A stretch of 34,243 nt of DNA. Origin: Eubacteriales bacterium. GTDB lineage: Bacteria > Bacillota > Clostridia > Christensenellales > MB2-83. Shown in pieces: positions 8,456 to 16,235 of this stretch (positions are counted from its first letter, which is position 1; every line of letters starts with the position of its first letter). The stretch is from positions 1 through 34,243 of the forward strand of contig JAHAZM010000074.1 in the NCBI GenBank assembly GCA_018385275.1, given 5' to 3'. The notes under the pieces were generated by a model, which saw nothing but the letters and a program-made list of their open reading frames with translations, made no database searches and was not told the DNA's origin. Position numbers and translations under genes: made by a program.

Positions 8456-8500
8456 AAAAAAAACGCCCGAAGGAAAGGAATATTTTTGTTTTTCTTCGGG
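8456..8500 (-). terminator. minus-strand intrinsic terminator between the tetR and rimI promoters
   Basis: CCCGAAG.. hairpin (11-bp stem with one GU) followed on the minus strand by CG and eight Ts. Confidence 0.55.
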
Positions 8501-8546
8501 GGCTCGCCGGTCGTCGAGTTTTCTCTCGTTTTAGGGAAAGTCGGTA

Positions 8547-8575
8547 TTGACAAACACATTTCAACATGTTAAAAT
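8547..8575 (+). promoter_or_regulatory. promoter TTGACA-N17-TAAAAT upstream of tetR
   Basis: Consensus -35, 5/6 match -10, 17-nt spacer. Confidence 0.65.
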
Positions 8576-8597
8576 TTTGATAGATAGTATATCAAAA
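8575..8597 (+). promoter_or_regulatory. candidate TetR operator, perfect inverted repeat TTTTGATA-N7-TATCAAAA
   Basis: 8-bp perfect arms, 7-bp spacer, directly downstream of the -10 of the tetR promoter. Confidence 0.6.
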
Positions 8598-8630
8598 CGG
8601 TAATGCAACTATCAAAAATGAGGCTCAGGT

Positions 8631-9239
8631 ATGTCTATTAAAGAGGCAAAAAAGAATTTCATCGTCGACGAGGCGATCGGCTTGTTTCTGGAACGCTCCG
8701 TCTCCGTCGTGACGATCCGGGACGTGGCGCGGCGCTCCGGCGTCGGAGAAGCGACGATCTATCGCTATTTTTCCGGTCGCACGGGATTGATCGTCGCCTG
8801 TGCGCTTCGTCTGCAGACGCAGGCGGAAGAGCGTTTCCTCGGCGCGGCAGACGCGGTTTCCGGCTATGAGCAGCTCGCTTGTTTTTATCGTGCGTACCTC
8901 GATACGTTTCTGGAGAAACCTGAGCTGTATCGTTTTCTGAGCGAGTTCGACGCTTTCTGCATCAGTCAGGGCGCGCTCGATCTGGAGGAATACGCCGATC
9001 ATCTGGACCGGTTCAAGGAAGCGTTCGCAGACGCTTACGCACAGGGAGTGTCCGACGGAACGGTCCGGCCGGTGGCGGATCTGGAATTGTTCTATTACGC
9101 GACGACACACGCGATCTTGTCTTTATGCAAAAAACTCGCCGTCGGCGACGGAATTCTCCGGCAGGACAGACTCACCGACAAAGCCATGGAACTGCGCACG
9201 CTGCTGGACCTGATCCTGTCGTCACTGAAAAAAACGTAA
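8631..9239 (+). CDS. TetR/AcrR family transcriptional regulator
   Basis: N-terminal HTH: VVTIRDVARRSGVGEATIYRYFSGRTGLI. Confidence 0.9.
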   Translation: MSIKEAKKNFIVDEAIGLFLERSVSVVTIRDVARRSGVGEATIYRYFSGRTGLIVACALRLQTQAEERFLGAADAVSGYEQLACFYRAYLDTFLEKPELYRFLSEFDAFCISQGALDLEEYADHLDRFKEAFADAYAQGVSDGTVRPVADLELFYYATTHAILSLCKKLAVGDGILRQDRLTDKAMELRTLLDLILSSLKKT

Positions 9240-9304
9240 AACATCCGCGGTCTGAAGCGGATCAAGAAAAATGATTGAGGAGGAGAAGCGTTCTTTCAGA
9301 CGGA

Positions 9305-10729
9305 ATGCTTCGCGTTGCTATGAAAAGATTAACCAAGAAGCAAATGATCATTTTTGCCATCGGGCAACTGGGGTGGTCCATGCTGAGCGGGATTATCAAC
9401 GCATGGTTCGTCACTTTCTATTTGCCGACGCAGGGCGACATCGAGGCGGGGGCGGCTCAGTTAATCACGCCCGGACTCGTTGTTTTCGGTTTTCTGACCA
9501 TTCTCGGTCTGATTACGGCGCTGAGCCGGATTTTCGACGCCGTGACCGATCCGCTGATCGCCAGCCTGAGCGACCGCAGCACCAATAAACGAGGCCGTCG
9601 GATCCCGTTCATGCAGTGGGCGGCCGTTCCGCTGTCAATCGTGACCGTCCTCCTGTTCTGCGCGCCGGTCAACGCCATCAGCGGGATCAACGTGGCGTGG
9701 ATCTCCGTCTTTATCGTTCTCTTCTATCTGTTCATGACCATGTACTGCACGCCGTACAACGCGCTGATTTCCGAGTTCGGCAAAACGCAGGACGACCGCA
9801 TGTTCATTTCGACGGCCATCTCGCTGACCTTCTTTGCCGGTACGCTGCTGGCTTATACGCCCTTCGTGTTCTCCGGCATGCTTCGCGGAGCCGTCGGTTA
9901 CGGCTGGAGCTATCGGATCTGCTTCATCGTGCTGGCCGTCATTGCCTGCGTCTGCATGCTGCTGCCGACTTTCCTGCTTAAAGAAAAGGAATTCGTCGAT
10001 ACGAAACCGTCCAATTCGCATATGTTCAAATCTCTCGTCGCCACTTTCAAGAACAAAGAGTTCCGTATTTTTGCCGGCTCCGATATCATGTACTGGATCG
10101 GTCTCACGCTCTTCCAGACCGGTCTTCCGTTTTTCGTGAAAGTTTCCATGGAGCTTGACGAGTCGATGACGATGGTGTTCATGGGCGGCATGACCGTACT
10201 GTCCGCCGTGTTCTATCCGTTCGTCTCCGGCCTTGTCCGCAAATTCGGCAAAAAGAAACTGACCATCGTCGGTTTCCTCGGCCTTGCGCTGGCCTATCTG
10301 ATCACGGCGCTGATCCGCTTCATCCCGCTGCCGGGCATGATCTACGGCGTGCTGATCTGCGTCGTCGCGGCGTTCCCCATGGCGCTTCTGGGCATCATCC
10401 CGCAGTCCATCGTGGCTGACGTGGCCGAGGCTGACGGCGTCAATACCGGCGAAAACCGCGAGGGCATGTTCTTCGCGGCCCGCACCTTCGCCATGAAGTG
10501 GGGCCAGTCCATCGCTATGCTCGTTTTCACCTCCCTGGCTATCATCGGCACGACGCAGAACGCTTCGGCCAACGAGATCACCGCTTCGGCGCAGGGTCTG
10601 ACGATCGTCGCTTTCGTCGCGGTGGCCTTCTGCGTGCTCGGCGCCGTCATTTTGTCGGCCTATAACGAGAAGAAGATCATGAAGACGATCTCGGACAAGA
10701 AAGCGGCCGAAGAAAAGCCGGAAAACTGA
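9305..10729 (+). CDS. MFS transporter, GPH (MelB-like) sugar:cation symporter
   Basis: 12-TM-like protein; DAVTDPLIASLSDRS and RGRRIPFM motifs typical of the GPH family; next to an alpha-galactosidase. Start uncertain (9275, 9305 or 9320). Confidence 0.85.
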   Translation: MLRVAMKRLTKKQMIIFAIGQLGWSMLSGIINAWFVTFYLPTQGDIEAGAAQLITPGLVVFGFLTILGLITALSRIFDAVTDPLIASLSDRSTNKRGRRIPFMQWAAVPLSIVTVLLFCAPVNAISGINVAWISVFIVLFYLFMTMYCTPYNALISEFGKTQDDRMFISTAISLTFFAGTLLAYTPFVFSGMLRGAVGYGWSYRICFIVLAVIACVCMLLPTFLLKEKEFVDTKPSNSHMFKSLVATFKNKEFRIFAGSDIMYWIGLTLFQTGLPFFVKVSMELDESMTMVFMGGMTVLSAVFYPFVSGLVRKFGKKKLTIVGFLGLALAYLITALIRFIPLPGMIYGVLICVVAAFPMALLGIIPQSIVADVAEADGVNTGENREGMFFAARTFAMKWGQSIAMLVFTSLAIIGTTQNASANEITASAQGLTIVAFVAVAFCVLGAVILSAYNEKKIMKTISDKKAAEEKPEN

Positions 10730-10730
10730 T

Positions 10731-12377
10731 ATGAACTGCAAATATGAGTTGATTTACTCCGTAAACGGGACGGAGAAGACCTTGACCGCGCCGTCCAACG
10801 TTGACGTGAAACTCGCGTTTTCGGATGAGGACGGCCGGAGGAGAGTGGTCTTAACCGCGTTGACCGACGTCGAGCTGAACAGCTACAACGAGACGGAACA
10901 CGACTTTTTCACAAAACCAGAGCCCGTCGATCCCGATCCGAAAGGCGACCTGTATTTCATCAACGGGTACCAGTCGTGGACGGAGACGAGAGAGTTTTAC
11001 GCCGACGCGCGGGAGAGAAACGTCACGTCGCTTCCGAAGGCGCTTGTCAAGAACTTTTCGCTCGACCGTTACGGCGACGCGACCTTCTACGAGTACGACA
11101 AACGCATTCTTCACGGCTATGATTATTTCTACGTCAAAGGGACGACGGGGGCCTTTATCTGTAATCTCAACGCCCGTAACGCCTACCTGATCGTCGAGGT
11201 CGTGAGACGCATCGGCGCCGTCACGCTCATCTCCGACGTCCGCGGCAAACATCTCAAAGCCGGCGAAACGTATACGATCTGCGACTATATGTACCGCGGC
11301 ACGTATGAGGAAGGTCTTGCTGAGTTCGACCGCCTTTTCCCGAAAAAGGACGTCGAAAAGGTCTTCGGTTACACCTCCTGGTACAATTACTATCAGAATA
11401 TCAACGAAACGATCATCCTCCGCGATCTTGACGCACTTGACGAACGGTTCAATCTTTTTCAGATCGACGACGGGTATGAAACGTTCGTCGGCGACTGGCT
11501 TGACGTGGACGCGCGGAAATTCCCCTCCGGACTCGCGTCTGTTGTCGAAAAGATTCACGCCAAGGGTTACAAGGCGGGCATCTGGCTCGCTCCCTTCGTC
11601 GCGGAAGAAAAAAGCCGCCTTTATAACGAGAAACGCGGCTGGTTCAGAAAGGGCCGCGACGGCGAATGCGTCAAGTGCGAATCTAACTGGAGCGGATTCT
11701 ACGCGCTCGACCTTGAGAACGAAGAAGCGCGGGAGTATATCCGGCGCTGCCTTCTCCACTACGCGGACATGGGATTCGATTTTTTCAAACTCGATTTCCT
11801 CTATGCCGCGAACCTGCCCGACTACGAGGGCAAAACCAGAAGCGAAGCGGCGGAGGAAGCGTATTCGTTCCTGCGCGAGGCGCTCGGCGAAAAGAAGATC
11901 CTCGGCTGCGGCGCCACGCTTTCGAACAGCGCCGGGAAATTCGACTATCTGCGCGTCGGCCCGGACGTGTCGCTCAAGTTTGACGACGCATGGTTTATGC
12001 GCTTTATGCACCGCGAACGCATCTCGACGAAGGTGACCCTTCAGAATACGATCTACCGTTCGTTTATGGATGGCCGCCTTTTCGGCTGCGATCCCGATGT
12101 GTTTCTCCTTCGCGACGACAACATCTCTCTTACGTCGGATCAGCGCCGTGCGCTCGTGACCGTGAACGCGCTCTTTGGGAGCATGCTGATGACGTCGGAT
12201 AATATCGCCGGGTATGACGAGGAGAAAAAAGCCCGTCTTTCCGACGCGCTTGATCTCTTTCGATCGGCACGGGTCGTTTCCTTCTCCCGGAGGGCAGACG
12301 TCGTCACGATCTGTTACGAGGCGAAAGGCCGAGAATACACGATCCGGTACGATACCGAGAAAGGAGTGCTGGTATGA
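10731..12377 (+). CDS. alpha-galactosidase-like glycoside hydrolase (GH36 / clan GH-D)
   Basis: GYQSWTETRE, FQIDDGYETFVGDW, KAGIWLAPFVAE, FDFFKLDFLYAA (KxD nucleophile region), RVGPDVS. Confidence 0.85.
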   Translation: MNCKYELIYSVNGTEKTLTAPSNVDVKLAFSDEDGRRRVVLTALTDVELNSYNETEHDFFTKPEPVDPDPKGDLYFINGYQSWTETREFYADARERNVTSLPKALVKNFSLDRYGDATFYEYDKRILHGYDYFYVKGTTGAFICNLNARNAYLIVEVVRRIGAVTLISDVRGKHLKAGETYTICDYMYRGTYEEGLAEFDRLFPKKDVEKVFGYTSWYNYYQNINETIILRDLDALDERFNLFQIDDGYETFVGDWLDVDARKFPSGLASVVEKIHAKGYKAGIWLAPFVAEEKSRLYNEKRGWFRKGRDGECVKCESNWSGFYALDLENEEAREYIRRCLLHYADMGFDFFKLDFLYAANLPDYEGKTRSEAAEEAYSFLREALGEKKILGCGATLSNSAGKFDYLRVGPDVSLKFDDAWFMRFMHRERISTKVTLQNTIYRSFMDGRLFGCDPDVFLLRDDNISLTSDQRRALVTVNALFGSMLMTSDNIAGYDEEKKARLSDALDLFRSARVVSFSRRADVVTICYEAKGREYTIRYDTEKGVLV

Positions 12378-13816
12378 CAGACAGAACGAGCGTTATTTTC
12401 GGCAACGCAATAGACAAAAAAACGGTTAAAGCGGCCGAAAAGAGCAAGGCGAAGTATATCAAGAAGTACGGCGACGACTCGGACAAGGATTATAAACTGG
12501 CCTTTGAACCGATCGGCACGCTTTCCCATATGGACGTGCGGAACATCGTTTTCGGCGAAAACGACATGCCGCTGGAAGGCAAGCCGCTCATCGTCGGCAA
12601 TATCCGCATGGGATTCGGACACTACCGCATTTCCATCGCCATGGCCTCCTGCGCGCGTGCGCTCGGCTTTACGCCGTATTGGCTGGATCTAGCGTCGTTT
12701 GCCGCCACAGGATCGGATATGATCCGCGAGCAGAACGCCATGTATTCGATGGCCTCGCGTATTTCACAGAAATCCCGTCTCTTTAATCATTTTCTCTGGG
12801 AACCGCTCAACAGCGAAGGTTTCAAAAAGATTACCTACAACGCCAAGGATCAGAAAAACAGCGAGTTGCTCGTTCCCATTTTCCGTCATATCGACAAGGA
12901 TATCCCCTATATCGCTACTCACGTCTGGCCGAGTCAGGGCGCCGTTCACGCCGGCATGACGCATGTCGTCAACGCGATCCCGGACAACTGGCCCATGGGC
13001 CTGCACCTCTCCGAGGGCGCGATCCACACGGTCCAGACCCCGTTTGCCTATCTGGGCTACAAAACGCTGGAGGGATTTGCCAAAACGCCGCTGCGCGGTA
13101 TTCCGGACGATCAACTGAAAATGGTGGGCTGCTATGTCGATCACGAATTGTTGGCCGATCTTAAAGAAGACAACCGTCTGCGCCGCGAACGCGTCGCTTC
13201 CGGCGGCCCGGTGCGGATCCTGATGAACGTCGGGGGCGCCGGCGCCGGCGGAGACATGTTCAAAGCCATGATCGACCATCTGCTGCCGTACATTGACTGC
13301 GGTGAAGCGGCGCTTTATCTCAATACCGGCGATCACGCGGACGTGTTTGACCGGATCGCGGGACAGCTCGCCGGACGCAGCGACGTTCGCCTGCTGAAGA
13401 ACGACTATGAGGCGCTCAAGGGCCACGTGTCGGAGATCCGCCGCGGAGAGGCGCACGGCATTTGTCTGATTTGCGACAACGATATTTTCCGCGCGGTATA
13501 CTCGACCAATCTGCTCATGCCGGTCTGCGACCTGATGGTCACCAAGCCGAGCGAACTGGTCTACTATCCGATACCGAAACTGTTCATGAAGCATATCGGC
13601 GGTCATGAGGTCTACGGCGCGATCCACGGCCGCGAATTCGGCGACTCCACAAACGAGTATCCGACGAAAAAAGGCGTCTGCGCCGCGCTGGACAGATTGC
13701 TGTCCGATCGGGAGATCATTCTGCATCTGTGCGACCGGATCGACGAACTGAAAGCGCAGGGCTATTATGACGGCGCGTATGAATGCGTTCGTCTGGCCGC
13801 CGGTCTGAAGGAATAG
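12374..13816 (+). CDS. conserved protein, possible GT-B fold glycosyltransferase-like (DUF6937/DUF6938-like)
   Basis: IVGNIRMGFGHYRISIAMASCARALG resembles the N-terminal GxGHxxA motif of MGDG-synthase/MurG-type GT-B enzymes; VRILMNVGGAGAGGD and DLMVTKPSELVYYPIPKL fit the C-terminal Rossmann part. ATGA overlap with the GH36 gene. Confidence 0.55.
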   Translation: MTDRTSVIFGNAIDKKTVKAAEKSKAKYIKKYGDDSDKDYKLAFEPIGTLSHMDVRNIVFGENDMPLEGKPLIVGNIRMGFGHYRISIAMASCARALGFTPYWLDLASFAATGSDMIREQNAMYSMASRISQKSRLFNHFLWEPLNSEGFKKITYNAKDQKNSELLVPIFRHIDKDIPYIATHVWPSQGAVHAGMTHVVNAIPDNWPMGLHLSEGAIHTVQTPFAYLGYKTLEGFAKTPLRGIPDDQLKMVGCYVDHELLADLKEDNRLRRERVASGGPVRILMNVGGAGAGGDMFKAMIDHLLPYIDCGEAALYLNTGDHADVFDRIAGQLAGRSDVRLLKNDYEALKGHVSEIRRGEAHGICLICDNDIFRAVYSTNLLMPVCDLMVTKPSELVYYPIPKLFMKHIGGHEVYGAIHGREFGDSTNEYPTKKGVCAALDRLLSDREIILHLCDRIDELKAQGYYDGAYECVRLAAGLKE

Positions 13817-13829
13817 AATTCGCAGCGAG

Positions 13830-13857
13830 AGATCCCGTTTCCGAACGGGATCTTTTT
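13830..13857 (+). terminator. terminator of the tetR-symporter-GH36 cluster
   Basis: AGATCCCGTT-TCCG-AACGGGATCTTTTT. Confidence 0.8.
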
Positions 13858-13887
13858 GCTTTGGCGTGCAGACGCGCGAAATGCCGC

Positions 13888-13916
13888 TTGAAAAAACGGC
13901 CGCGCTATTGTATAAT
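13888..13916 (+). promoter_or_regulatory. promoter TTGAAA-N17-TATAAT
   Basis: 5/6 and 6/6 hexamers, 17-nt spacer, ~50 nt upstream of ATG 13968. Confidence 0.65.
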
Positions 13917-13967
13917 ACAAAAAAAGATCGGGCCGGGCCCGATGCGTTGCGAAAGGAGAAACGACCT

Positions 13968-14585
13968 ATGTTTTTTTCAAAAAACAGTGAGCTCAACGGC
14001 GCGTGGGAGGAGAAAGGCGTGATCGGCACCCGGCTGGAGATCGACGAACCGAATCTGCTCGTTCTGTGGCGGAACACGCCGGTTTTGAAAACAAGATTCA
14101 AAAGAAAGAAAGACGGCGCCGCGGTCGAGCTGGTGCTGGCGAACAAGGGCATGCGGTATCCGCAGGCGTACTCCGATTACGCGCAGTTGAAAAGCCTGAT
14201 TTATCGGGACGGCAAGCTGGAGATGACGGAGGAATTTCCGATTACGGGAGAGAGCCGCGCGACCCTGAGCAAAACAGACAATACGCGTTTCGGCGCGTAC
14301 GATATCGCCGACGAACTGCTGCCCCAGCTCCGGGGGACGTGGAAGGACGAAAAAGAATGGTTCACGGTGACCTTTGAAGGAGACAAGATGATCCACAACG
14401 GACACGATACCCGGATCCATATCCTGCGCTCTCGCTATGACGGCAGGCTTCTCGTGGCCGATCAGGATCCGTCGCACTATGAACTGGAAGGAATCAGCCG
14501 TTTTGAGTACGACGGCACGACCCTCCGAGCCAATCTTCTGATCTGCGACGCGCCGCCGACCTACGTCGTGCTGACCAAAAAATAA
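13968..14585 (+). CDS. hypothetical protein (205 aa)
   Basis: ATG after GAAAGGAGAAACGACCT; own promoter and downstream terminator; no family recognised. Confidence 0.75.
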   Translation: MFFSKNSELNGAWEEKGVIGTRLEIDEPNLLVLWRNTPVLKTRFKRKKDGAAVELVLANKGMRYPQAYSDYAQLKSLIYRDGKLEMTEEFPITGESRATLSKTDNTRFGAYDIADELLPQLRGTWKDEKEWFTVTFEGDKMIHNGHDTRIHILRSRYDGRLLVADQDPSHYELEGISRFEYDGTTLRANLLICDAPPTYVVLTKK

Positions 14586-14599
14586 CGGTATAAACAAGA

Positions 14600-14631
14600 C
14601 GCCCGTCGGGAATGCCCGGCGGGCGCTTTTT
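14600..14631 (+). terminator. Rho-independent terminator
   Basis: GCCCGTCGGG-AATG-CCCGGCGGGC then GCTTTTT. Confidence 0.75.
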
Positions 14632-14668
14632 ATGCTTTCTGCCGAAGACCGTTTTCGGAAAAGAGCGG

Positions 14669-15481
14669 TCAATCCTCGTCCTTGACGAGACGGACGGCGA
14701 TCCGCTCTTCCGGATCGTCGATGTTGTTGTCGCGCAGCGCTTTGCTGCAGTTTTCGATCAGATCGAAATAGACCGTCCAGTATTCCTCCGTCTTGCACCA
14801 GACGCGCACGGAGAAAATATACGTGTCGTCGTCGACGCCGCACATCCGGGCGAAAGGAGCGGGCTTGTCGAGAACGCCGGCCGTGGTTGAACCGGCCTGC
14901 AGCAGGACGGCCTTGACTTGCTCGGCGTCGATATCGTTGGTGATCTTGAATTCCAGATCGATCCGGCGCTGATCCGCCACGGAGAAATTGGTGACGTTGG
15001 CATTCATCAGATCGCCGTTGGGAACGAAGATCTTTTTATTGTCCACCGTGATAAGAGTGGTATAGAAAATGCTGATATCGCGGACCGTTCCTTCCGCGCC
15101 GCTGGCTTCGACGTAATCCCCGATCTTAAAGGGCTTGAAAACGAGGATCATCAGACCGCCGGCCAGATTGCCCAACGCGCCCTGAAGCGCCAGCCCGACC
15201 GCCAGACCGCAGGAGGCGAGAAGGGCGACCACGCTCGACATGGGTACGCCGAGGATCTCGATGATGCCGATGATGAGGACGATGTAGAGCAGGATTTTGA
15301 CGGCTTTTTTGGCAAAGACCTTGACCGTCTGATCCAGTTTCGTTTTGTCGAGGGCTTTTCCGGCCAGTTTGACCAGAAGTTTGATGAGAAGATGACCGAT
15401 CAGCAGAACGACCAGAGCCAGAACGACTTTGCCGCCGTAGGTGCTGAGCATATTGATTCCGTTTTCGATGAGTTGATCCAT
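14669..15481 (-). CDS. mechanosensitive ion channel, MscS family
   Basis: VVALLASCGLAVGLALQGALGNLAGGLMILVFKPFKIGDYVEASGAEGTV pore helix and beta domain. Confidence 0.92.
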   Translation of the reverse strand: MDQLIENGINMLSTYGGKVVLALVVLLIGHLLIKLLVKLAGKALDKTKLDQTVKVFAKKAVKILLYIVLIIGIIEILGVPMSSVVALLASCGLAVGLALQGALGNLAGGLMILVFKPFKIGDYVEASGAEGTVRDISIFYTTLITVDNKKIFVPNGDLMNANVTNFSVADQRRIDLEFKITNDIDAEQVKAVLLQAGSTTAGVLDKPAPFARMCGVDDDTYIFSVRVWCKTEEYWTVYFDLIENCSKALRDNNIDDPEERIAVRLVKDED

Positions 15482-15537
15482 AGACGCCTCCGTAAGCTGC
15501 CTGCGTCGGAACGCTGCCGACGGCAGAACCTGAGAGT

Positions 15538-15566
15538 ATTATACCTCGATTCCGCCGTTTTTACAA
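15538..15566 (-). promoter_or_regulatory. promoter TTGTAA-N17-TATAAT upstream of the MscS gene
   Basis: Consensus -10, 17-nt spacer. Confidence 0.55.
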
Positions 15567-15605
15567 GAAAAAACTGATGCCGCGCAAGCAGGGAACGGGT
15601 CTGTT

Positions 15606-16049
15606 TCAATCGGTGAATTCCGCGGCGCGGTACGCTTCCGTGATACGCGCGATCTGTTCCTCGGCGCCGCACAGGATCACACGGGCCAGACCGTTGTCCC
15701 AACCAAAATAGAACACGGCGTCGGCGGCTTCTTTCATCCGGTCGCAGAAAAAAGCCGAGATCTCGTTCGCTTTTTTCATCGAAACGGGAAGATCCAGGAT
15801 CACGCAGGCCCGGTTGCCCTTTTTGGAACGGTCGGACAGAAAATCGAACACCGCGCTGTTTCGTTTGATCCGCAGGCCTTCTTTGACGAAAGGCTCCCGG
15901 AAAAACCGATCCAGATCTTCCGCCGAAAACCGCCATACGCCGTTTTCTTTTCCGCCGGTCAGTAGCCCCTGATTCAGATAAGTCCTCAGCGTGCGGGTGG
16001 TGAAACCCGTCATCATCGCCAACTCGTTCAACGTATAGCTGCCGTTCAT
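15606..16049 (-). CDS. MerR-like helix-turn-helix protein with unassigned C-terminal domain
   Basis: MNGSYTLNELAMMTGFTTRTLRTYLNQGLLTGG; ATG preceded by AAGGAGGAAACGAAC. Confidence 0.7.
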   Translation of the reverse strand: MNGSYTLNELAMMTGFTTRTLRTYLNQGLLTGGKENGVWRFSAEDLDRFFREPFVKEGLRIKRNSAVFDFLSDRSKKGNRACVILDLPVSMKKANEISAFFCDRMKEAADAVFYFGWDNGLARVILCGAEEQIARITEAYRAAEFTD

Positions 16050-16161
16050 GTTCGTTTCCTCCTTGCTGTGGTTGATTCTATCATAGCAGAGGTTCCTTCT
16101 GGAAGCAATATGAAATCCGGCGACTTTTTCCGCTCTGCGGGCGCGCTTTTGTCGAAATCCG

Positions 16162-16190
16162 TTGAAAGGAACGACCATATATGATATAAT
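16162..16190 (+). promoter_or_regulatory. promoter TTGAAA-N17-TATAAT upstream of the AAA+ gene
   Basis: 5/6 and 6/6 hexamers, 17-nt spacer, ~46 nt before ATG 16236. Confidence 0.6.
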
Positions 16191-16235
16191 CAATTTCAGC
16201 AACCGATCGGCACGACCGATCCGAGGGAGAAAACC

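Noticed and set aside
9635-12011. 368- and 386-aa minus-strand ORFs opposite the symporter and GH36 genes
   Set aside because: Antisense shadows of recognised coding genes.
15490-15535. Hairpin CTGCCGTCGGCAG in the MscS leader as a riboswitch
   Set aside because: Single short palindrome without any recognisable riboswitch or T-box consensus.
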